Below are positions 59,562 through 64,000 of a DNA stretch of 64,000 nucleotides, piece after piece. Source of the DNA: Candidatus Aphodovivens excrementavium (lineage in GTDB: Bacteria > Actinomycetota > Coriobacteriia > Coriobacteriales > Eggerthellaceae); assembly GCA_018715935.1 (NCBI GenBank), contig DVKR01000010.1, positions 33,074 to 97,073 on the forward strand, in the 5' to 3' direction. The notes below the pieces were generated by a model, which worked only from the letters and a program-made list of their open reading frames with translations, was not told the origin of the DNA and did not search any database. How positions within the stretch are numbered: the first letter of the stretch is position 1; every line of letters starts with the position of its first letter. Both the position numbers and the translations under genes were made by a program.

Positions 59562-61223
59562 CTACCAGCTCCACTTGTCTACGTTGTTGACGATCGACCA
59601 TCCGTGGCCATGGGGATGGGGCTTTTGCTCCGCCACGTTCAGGCCTTCGCGAACGAAGTAGAGGTGGTCGACATTGGCTATCCACACCCAAGGCGCGTCA
59701 GCGGCGGGCGTAACGCCGGTTGTCCCATCCCACTGAGCAAGGCGATAAAACTCGTAAGAGTCGGAAATGTCTGATTGCGCGACAGCCTGATTGAGGTAGG
59801 AGTCGGTTGTTTCGCTTGTGCGACAGGCGTAGTCTCCCCATCCCTCGGAGTGGTTGAGCTCGTAGATTTCGATAGGCGAATTGGACCCCCATCCCCAAAG
59901 GATTGCCTGCGAGTAAGACTGCGGCTCCAGTTCGTCCCACGACAGACCCGACACGTTCACTTGGATGCCGAGCGATGCCATCTGCTCTGCGAAATCGGCG
60001 CAGAGCGCTTGGCGCACGGTATCGGGAGCCATGTAGAGCAGATCGAACTCGGCGCGGATAGCGCCTTTGGTCAGAATGCCGTCGTCGCCGGCAGTCCAAC
60101 CGCCGTCGGCAAGGATCTGTTTCGCGCGCTCGACGTTGGTTTCGACCTTCATGTCGTCGCTTGCCCAAGGCATGCCGTCCGACACGCTGTAGGCAGGGGT
60201 GCCGAACCCGCCGAGGGTGTGCTGGATGGCAAGATCGCGGTCGAGGGCAACGCTCATCGCCTGGCGCAGAGAGAGATCGCTGGTGACATCGTTGCCGGCT
60301 TCGTAGGTTTGGCCGCTGCTTTCCCAGGTTGAGCCTGCGGGGATCATAGGCAGCGAGATGCCGCGCGAATCGACCGTTTCGCAATCGAACAGATCATAGC
60401 CGCTCACTATGTTTTCAGCGAACGTCGCCGACGTGTACGCCAGGTCAACCGAGCCCGCTTGCGCGGCGGCAAGAGAGGCGTCTTCGTCCATGAATAGCAC
60501 TACTACGCGTTCTATCTGCGGTTTTTCTCCGTAGTAGGTAGGATTGGCGTCGAAGATGACCTGCTGGCCTTTGTCCCACTGCGTTAGAACGTAGCGGCCA
60601 GAGCCGATGGGGTTGGTTCCGTAGTCGCTGCCATGGGCGTGCTCGGGGCAAATTCCCACGTTCGCCAAGGTGTAGAGCAGGATGTTGAAGGGCTTGTTGA
60701 GGTGCAGCTCGACGGTGTAATCGCCTGTTGCTACCGCCTCGTCAACCATCGAAAGGTCGGCTTCGGCAGTGGGCGACGACAGGATGCCGTTTATGGTGAA
60801 GGCAACGTCGGCTGCCGTGAGCGGCTCTCCGTCGGAGAACACGGCGTCTTCGCGAATGGTGAAGGTCCAGGTAAGGCCGTCTTCGCTGCAGGAGTAGTCG
60901 GTTGCCAGATCGTTGGAAAAGCTCATGTCGGCGTTGGTGACGATGAGCGTCGACTGGATGAGCGGTTCGTGGACGTGCTCGCCGCAGCCCCATGAAACAA
61001 AGGGGTCGAAGCCAGCCGCGGGTTCTGCGCCGGTAGGCATGGTAACGATGACCTGCGCCTGCGTATCGCCTTGGGCGTTGGCGGCGTTCTCGTCGTTTGT
61101 GCTTTCCGGCTGAGAGCATCCGGCAAGGGCTCCGCCGAGCGCAAGCGCGCCGCCGCCTGCCATTGCAAGTTTGGCGAACGCGCGGCGAGACAGTGCGGGA
61201 GAGGACGAAGTTGAGGATTGCAT
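59562..61223 (-). CDS. Tat-lipoprotein substrate-binding protein, nickel-type (NikA-like)
   Basis: 553 residues of the peptide/nickel cluster C family. The N-terminus combines a twin-arginine motif (LSRRAFAKLAM) with a lipobox (ALAGC), so it may be exported folded. The mature domain has LTWTFTIREDAVFSDGEPLTAADVAFTI and PIGSGRYVLTQWDKGQQVIFDANPTYYG. Histidines lie in WGCGEHVHEPL and in KPHPHGHGW near the C-terminus, plausible for metal or metal-chelate binding. ATG 61223 has AAAGGAG. First gene of the importer operon, with a NikR-like operator over its promoter. Confidence 0.87.
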   Translation of the reverse strand: MQSSTSSSPALSRRAFAKLAMAGGGALALGGALAGCSQPESTNDENAANAQGDTQAQVIVTMPTGAEPAAGFDPFVSWGCGEHVHEPLIQSTLIVTNADMSFSNDLATDYSCSEDGLTWTFTIREDAVFSDGEPLTAADVAFTINGILSSPTAEADLSMVDEAVATGDYTVELHLNKPFNILLYTLANVGICPEHAHGSDYGTNPIGSGRYVLTQWDKGQQVIFDANPTYYGEKPQIERVVVLFMDEDASLAAAQAGSVDLAYTSATFAENIVSGYDLFDCETVDSRGISLPMIPAGSTWESSGQTYEAGNDVTSDLSLRQAMSVALDRDLAIQHTLGGFGTPAYSVSDGMPWASDDMKVETNVERAKQILADGGWTAGDDGILTKGAIRAEFDLLYMAPDTVRQALCADFAEQMASLGIQVNVSGLSWDELEPQSYSQAILWGWGSNSPIEIYELNHSEGWGDYACRTSETTDSYLNQAVAQSDISDSYEFYRLAQWDGTTGVTPAADAPWVWIANVDHLYFVREGLNVAEQKPHPHGHGWSIVNNVDKWSW

Positions 61224-61241
61224 GGTTCTCCTTTAGCAGTA

Positions 61242-61308
61242 GTGTTACGAAAAATGAACCCGTAACACTATAGGGATTGGAGTAACACGAAGTCAAGATT
61301 CGTAACAC
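61242..61308 (-). promoter_or_regulatory. nikA promoter with NikR-like operators
   Basis: GTGTTAC (61242-61248) and GTAACAC (61262-61268) are separated by 13 bp, the layout of the GTGTTAC-N13/14-GTAACAC class of NikR site. Two more GTAACAC half sites lie at 61282-61288 and 61302-61308, again 13 bp apart, so half sites repeat every 20 bp. On the minus strand TTGACT (61291-61296) and TATAGT (61267-61272) form a promoter with an 18-bp spacer; the operator covers the -10 and start region. No nikR gene is in the window. Confidence 0.82.
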
Positions 61309-61352
61309 TGCATCCGGCGAACGGACGTGTTTGAGAACGCGCGCCTGCGCCC

Positions 61353-61393
61353 GCGCCAAAGGGAAGCGTCAGATGCCGTGCTGCCTTTGGCGC
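61353..61393. repeat. GCGCCAAAGG inverted repeat in the divergent spacer
   Basis: GCGCCAAAGG (61353-61362) and CCTTTGGCGC (61384-61393), 21-nt loop, pair perfectly and extend by one base. Same core as 55824-55850 and 4889-4940, but here the neighbours diverge, so it does not terminate either one. Confidence 0.7.
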
Positions 61394-61405
61394 GCTAACG
61401 GCATG

Positions 61406-61536
61406 CGCACGGACTCCTTTTGACGTGCGCACGAACTCTTCTTGACATGTGCACGGGCCCTTCTGACGTGTGCACTGGCTCCTTTCTGCATGCACACGGA
61501 CTCCTTTTAGCGTGCGCACGGGCTCCTTGTGGTATG
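61406..61536. repeat. Six-copy 22-bp tandem array upstream of the WYL regulator
   Basis: Six units of consensus CGCACGGACTCCTTTTGACGTG (21-22 bp; given as 20 or fewer bases in parts: CGCACGGACTCC then TTTTGACGTG) run head to tail. Each unit carries GGAGTCCGTG on the minus strand and a GTGCGCAC-like palindrome. It lies between the nickel operon promoter and the WYL regulator; no gene is evident in 61311-61700. Confidence 0.85.
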
Positions 61537-61707
61537 CGTGTCATGACGGCTTTGCGGGCAAGCCTCAAAGCGCGTCTCTGCCTTCATTCCCCTCTTGCCG
61601 CCGCCAGGCGCTTCTGCGGCTTACTTGTTTCGTTTATTGGACACCCCCTTACTTCATCAGGTATAATGCGCTCATGCATGCATTGCCGCTGAAAGAGGTG
61701 TGACCGT

Positions 61708-62829
61708 ATGGCTAACGCGGGGAAGTCGAAGCTGAAGATCCTCTACCTTCTTAAGATCCTGCAAGAGGAGACAGATGCCCAAAAAGGCCTCAGCATGAAA
61801 GAGCTTATCGAGCGGCTTGCCGAATATGGGATTAGCGCCGAGCGAAAGAGTCTCTACGAAGACATCAAGGTGTTGCGCGAGTTCGACATCGATGTGCGCA
61901 CCTATCAACGAAACCCGGTTGAATATGCCATCGTGCGGCGCGACTTCAAATTCGATGAGCTGGTGCTTATGGTCGACGCCGTCCAATCGAGCCGCGCCAT
62001 TACCGATCGCCAAGCAAACATGCTGATCACAAACATCAAGACATTCGCTTCCAACGACGAGCGTGGCATGCTGGATCGCAGGGTTCATGTGGTGGGTCGC
62101 ATCAAAACGGCAAGCGAGAGCGTTCTGAAAACCGTCGATGCTGTTCACGAGGCGCTGCGCGAGCGGGTGAAGGTCTCCTTTTTCTACACCAAGCTGGGTG
62201 CCGACGGCCGAAGATACCGCACGAACCACGAGCAGGCCCATTGCGTGACGCCCGTGGCAATAGAGTACGACGATGGGTTTTACTATCTGGTTGCCTGGAA
62301 CGAAGAGCACGACGGAATGAGAACCTATCGGTTCGACCGCATGGAAAAGGTGAGGGTTTGCAAGGATGACCCCGCAACGAGAAACGAAGAAACGCGGAAG
62401 TATCGTTTCGAGGATCGCGACGCCGCTGTGTTCGGGCGCATAGAGGGCGCCCGCATAACGGCGGAGTTGCTGGCAATGCCGGGCAAGCTCGAGATCATCA
62501 CCGACCGATTTGGTCGCGATGCTATTGCGTCGATTGTTCAGGATGGGGAAAACTCGCGCGTGAGCGTGCGCGTGCATCGGAGCAAGCTGTTTTTCGGCTG
62601 GTTGGCCGGCCTGAACAAGGAAGTGCGCCTCGTTGGGCCGAAAAGCTTGGTGGCGGAATACAACGCCTACCTTTTGTACCTGTTAAAAGACTACGTTGAG
62701 TCGCTCCCAGCAGTAGCCGATACCGTTTGGGGAGCACTCGATGGCGAGCCGACCTTTCTCGAAATCGATAACAAGGCGCTTGTCGCCAGCTGTGCGGACT
62801 TGGAGCGCCTGCATGCCGATGATCGGTGA
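61708..62829 (+). CDS. WYL-domain transcriptional regulator
   Basis: 373 residues from ATG 61708 (GAAAGAGGTG upstream). N-terminal winged helix (KLKILYLLKILQEETDAQKGLSMKELIERLAEYGISAERKSLYEDIKVLREF), the WYL domain in the middle (VKVSFFYTKLGADGRRYRTNHEQAHCVTPVAIEYDDGFYYLVAWNEEHDGMRTYRFDRMEKV) and a WCX-like C-terminal part. Effectors of WYL proteins are often nucleic acids or small ligands. It diverges from the nickel operon. Its last 147 bp are overlapped antisense by the ORF at 62683-63264. Confidence 0.93.
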   Translation: MANAGKSKLKILYLLKILQEETDAQKGLSMKELIERLAEYGISAERKSLYEDIKVLREFDIDVRTYQRNPVEYAIVRRDFKFDELVLMVDAVQSSRAITDRQANMLITNIKTFASNDERGMLDRRVHVVGRIKTASESVLKTVDAVHEALRERVKVSFFYTKLGADGRRYRTNHEQAHCVTPVAIEYDDGFYYLVAWNEEHDGMRTYRFDRMEKVRVCKDDPATRNEETRKYRFEDRDAAVFGRIEGARITAELLAMPGKLEIITDRFGRDAIASIVQDGENSRVSVRVHRSKLFFGWLAGLNKEVRLVGPKSLVAEYNAYLLYLLKDYVESLPAVADTVWGALDGEPTFLEIDNKALVASCADLERLHADDR

Positions 62830-63264
62830 GAATGAAGGGTTGCTTCTCCAGGTGGGGCAGAACCGATCGGCGAGATCCCTGTTGAGAAAAGGGTCGCTCA
62901 CTTCAACGCGTCTGTCGGTATCGAGCGCTCCCTGCCAAAAGGCAAGGGAGTTGTGCGCACTGCGCAAGGCAACGATGTCGCACTCCTCGAACCTCAGCAC
63001 CGTGGGGGCGTCGGACAGCCAGGCGCCTCGGTAGCTATCCCAGACGCTTAGGACATCTGCCAGGTATTGCCCCGGTACCCTGTCGAATGCTCGCGGGTCG
63101 CTCTGTCGAAAAGAGCGGTCGAGCACGAGGCTGCCGATCCGGTTAATGCAAGGGCCGCAGGTTTGGCCGCTGGGATTCTGCGTAAGGGGAGCGAAGGGTA
63201 AGCGAGACAAGCAACGCGGGCTGTGTGCGACGTCTTCGTAGGGGAAAATGCTTAGCTGGTTCAT
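62683..63264 (-). CDS. Unknown protein overlapping the WYL gene antisense, 193 aa
   Basis: No family recognised. ATG 63264 has an excellent GAGAGGAGAAGC binding site, the main reason to accept it. The sequence includes a CGPC pair (SGQTCGPCINRIGSLVLDRSFRQSD), FDRVPGQYLADVLSVWDSYRGAWLSDAPTVLRFEECDIVALRSAHNSLAFW and a tail read antisense to the last 147 bp of the WYL gene. A terminator oriented for plus-strand transcription lies just upstream of it. It could be a genuine gene or a fortunate frame; the 62830-63264 stretch otherwise has no gene. Confidence 0.5.
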   Translation of the reverse strand: MNQLSIFPYEDVAHSPRCLSRLPFAPLTQNPSGQTCGPCINRIGSLVLDRSFRQSDPRAFDRVPGQYLADVLSVWDSYRGAWLSDAPTVLRFEECDIVALRSAHNSLAFWQGALDTDRRVEVSDPFLNRDLADRFCPTWRSNPSFSPIIGMQALQVRTAGDKRLVIDFEKGRLAIECSPNGIGYCWERLNVVF

Positions 63265-63312
63265 GCTTCTCCTCTCTCTCGGATTTCAAGGGGAATAATA
63301 GAGCCAGGATCC

Positions 63313-63353
63313 TCGAACGCCTGTCCTGTATATCGGACAGGCGTTCGATTTTT
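63313..63353 (+). terminator. Strong terminator in plus orientation
   Basis: Perfect 14-bp stem TCGAACGCCTGTCC/GGACAGGCGTTCGA (63313-63326, 63335-63348), 8-nt loop, then TTTTT. It would end plus-strand transcription, yet the nearest plus gene (WYL) ends 484 bp upstream. Confidence 0.8.
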
Positions 63354-63379
63354 CAAAAAGGGGAAGCATGGCGGAGAAG

Positions 63380-63467
63380 CGGGAGTACGAAATTCGGCGA
63401 GGGAAGACTACTCAGGCTCAGAAAACGGGAGTGCGAGGCTCGGCGAGGGAAGATCACTCGGACTCGG
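63380..63467. repeat. 42-bp direct repeat, period 46, at the HIRAN gene 3' end
   Basis: Copies at 63380-63421 and 63426-63467 share CGGGAGT(A/G)CGA then TTCGGCGAGGGAAGA and CTCAGGCTC-like ends, about 80 percent identical. The stop codon of the HIRAN gene (63454-63456) is inside the second copy, again a duplication at a gene 3' end. Confidence 0.75.
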
Positions 63468-63795
63468 GGTGCCGCTTGTCGATAACGTAGAGGCCGACGC
63501 GTACTTGCTTGTACGGCTCTTCTTTGGGGTCAACCTTAAGGATGCGGCACTCTATCACGTCGACATGGCCGAAGCAGAGGAGCTGCGCCAGAAAGTCGTT
63601 TTCGTCGCGCGGTACGTAGCCGAGTTTCGTATCTTCCCAGTAAATTGCAACGGCGTCGCAATCGTGAGGGTTCTGGGGTTCGGGAACCAGCGTCAGGTTT
63701 TCGCCCGGCTTAAGTTCGCCGACAATAAAGGCGCCATCCCAATACCGCATTCCCGCAATGTAGAAGTCGGTGATGTTGCGAGACCGGATTTCCAT
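63454..63795 (-). CDS. Stand-alone HIRAN domain protein, 113 aa
   Basis: 113 residues from ATG 63795 (AAAGGAAA upstream); the frame open to 63969 has no better start. The HIRAN fold covers most of it: FYIAGMRYWDGAFIVGELKPGENLTLVPEPQNPHDCDAVAIYWEDTKLGYVPRDENDFLAQLL, followed by a short beta-rich tail. HIRAN domains recognise DNA 3' ends or damaged DNA in SWI2/SNF2 proteins; stand-alone versions are common in bacteria and of unclear role. Gene 3' end lies in a duplicated segment. Confidence 0.88.
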   Translation of the reverse strand: MEIRSRNITDFYIAGMRYWDGAFIVGELKPGENLTLVPEPQNPHDCDAVAIYWEDTKLGYVPRDENDFLAQLLCFGHVDVIECRILKVDPKEEPYKQVRVGLYVIDKRHPESE

Positions 63796-63967
63796 CGCAT
63801 TTCCTTTCTCAAAATGGTATCGATGGATACGAGGATAGGGGAAAGGAAAGCTGGCCGTGTCCTGCATATACGTTGTGTTAGACCACTTTGGATAAGTGTC
63901 CTGCACGCAGTACACGCGACGGGGCCCCGGTTGCGACAATTCCATCATCAGGAGAGATGGAGGTTGC

Positions 63968-64000
63968 AATGGAAGACGTGCTCACCCAGCTGACGAGGCA
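63968..64000 (+). CDS. Start of an unidentified gene (3' end outside window)
   Basis: ATG 63968 has GGAGG 8 nt upstream and the first eleven codons read MEDVLTQLTRx in an open frame. Too short to name. It is divergent from the HIRAN gene across a 172-bp spacer. Confidence 0.55.

Noticed and set aside
61406..61536. Possible CRISPR array in the 22-bp repeats
   Set aside because: Units are directly adjacent with no unique spacers and no cas genes are present; it is a simple tandem array.

Overview
The window is high-GC and densely coded on both strands, with no rRNA, tRNA, CRISPR array, insertion sequence or prophage that I can see. Gene content points to an anaerobic or microaerophilic actinobacterium of the Coriobacteriia, most likely Eggerthellaceae: a Tat-exported molybdopterin oxidoreductase with a NrfD-type anchor next to a LuxR two-component system, a MobB-MobA fusion, HelD, Bacillus/actinobacterial-type SOS boxes, DUF1847, and NADase-type glycan-binding and dual-Cache membrane proteins. 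The placement rests on gene content only and no genus is claimed.

Layout. 1-4.9 kb: 3' part of metG, rnhA, the molybdenum cofactor gene mobBA and a multi-[4Fe-4S] protein. 4.9-10.0 kb, minus strand: aldehyde dehydrogenase, iron alcohol dehydrogenase, a small unknown protein, a TrmB-like methyltransferase coupled to a YjaB-like acetyltransferase. 10.0-16.4 kb is accessory: three XRE regulators (one fused to a zinc ribbon and TipAS), a lipoprotein deaminase, YbaK, and an AbiEi/nuclease-like gene between two copies of a long perfect palindrome. 16.5-23.3 kb: htrA, then pyrH-frr-uppS-cdsA-dxr, with a heavily structured frr-uppS spacer. 23.3-28.6 kb: a radical SAM/spermidine-synthase-like pair and an SOS-boxed Y-family polymerase with YolD. 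28.8-37 kb: asnS, histidine kinase, LuxR regulator and a three-subunit molybdoenzyme (Tat catalytic subunit, four-cluster ferredoxin, NrfD anchor). 37-43 kb: rhomboid, cation diffusion facilitator, HelD, an SOS-boxed 71-residue protein and a LysR regulator. 43.5-47.4 kb: a solute-binding lipoprotein directly followed by a 1040-residue MscS channel with two extracytoplasmic sensor regions. 47.7-55.8 kb: GlcD-like oxidase, PfpI, flavodoxins, RsmJ, an MFS exporter, a zinc-ribbon membrane protein and DUF1847. 55.9-61.3 kb: a nickel-type ABC transporter (fused ATPases, two permeases, binding protein) behind a NikR-like operator. 61.7-64 kb: a WYL regulator, a small ORF overlapping it antisense, a HIRAN protein and the start of another gene.

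How parts connect. mobBA makes the guanine dinucleotide cofactor that the molybdoenzyme needs, and the kinase/LuxR pair beside that enzyme is its likely switch. The nickel importer implies a nickel enzyme elsewhere. The polymerase/YolD pair and the 71-residue protein carry the same SOS-type operator. uppS, cdsA and dxr supply lipid carrier and isoprenoid precursors.

A recurring feature is that many intergenic spaces and gene 3' ends carry short, unrelated tandem duplications (periods 13 to 46 bp), plus a GCGCCAAAGG inverted repeat at three places. The best candidates for something undescribed are the binding-protein/dual-sensor MscS pair, the palindrome-flanked AbiEi-like gene, the SOS-boxed small protein, the lipoprotein deaminase and the frr-uppS hairpin string.
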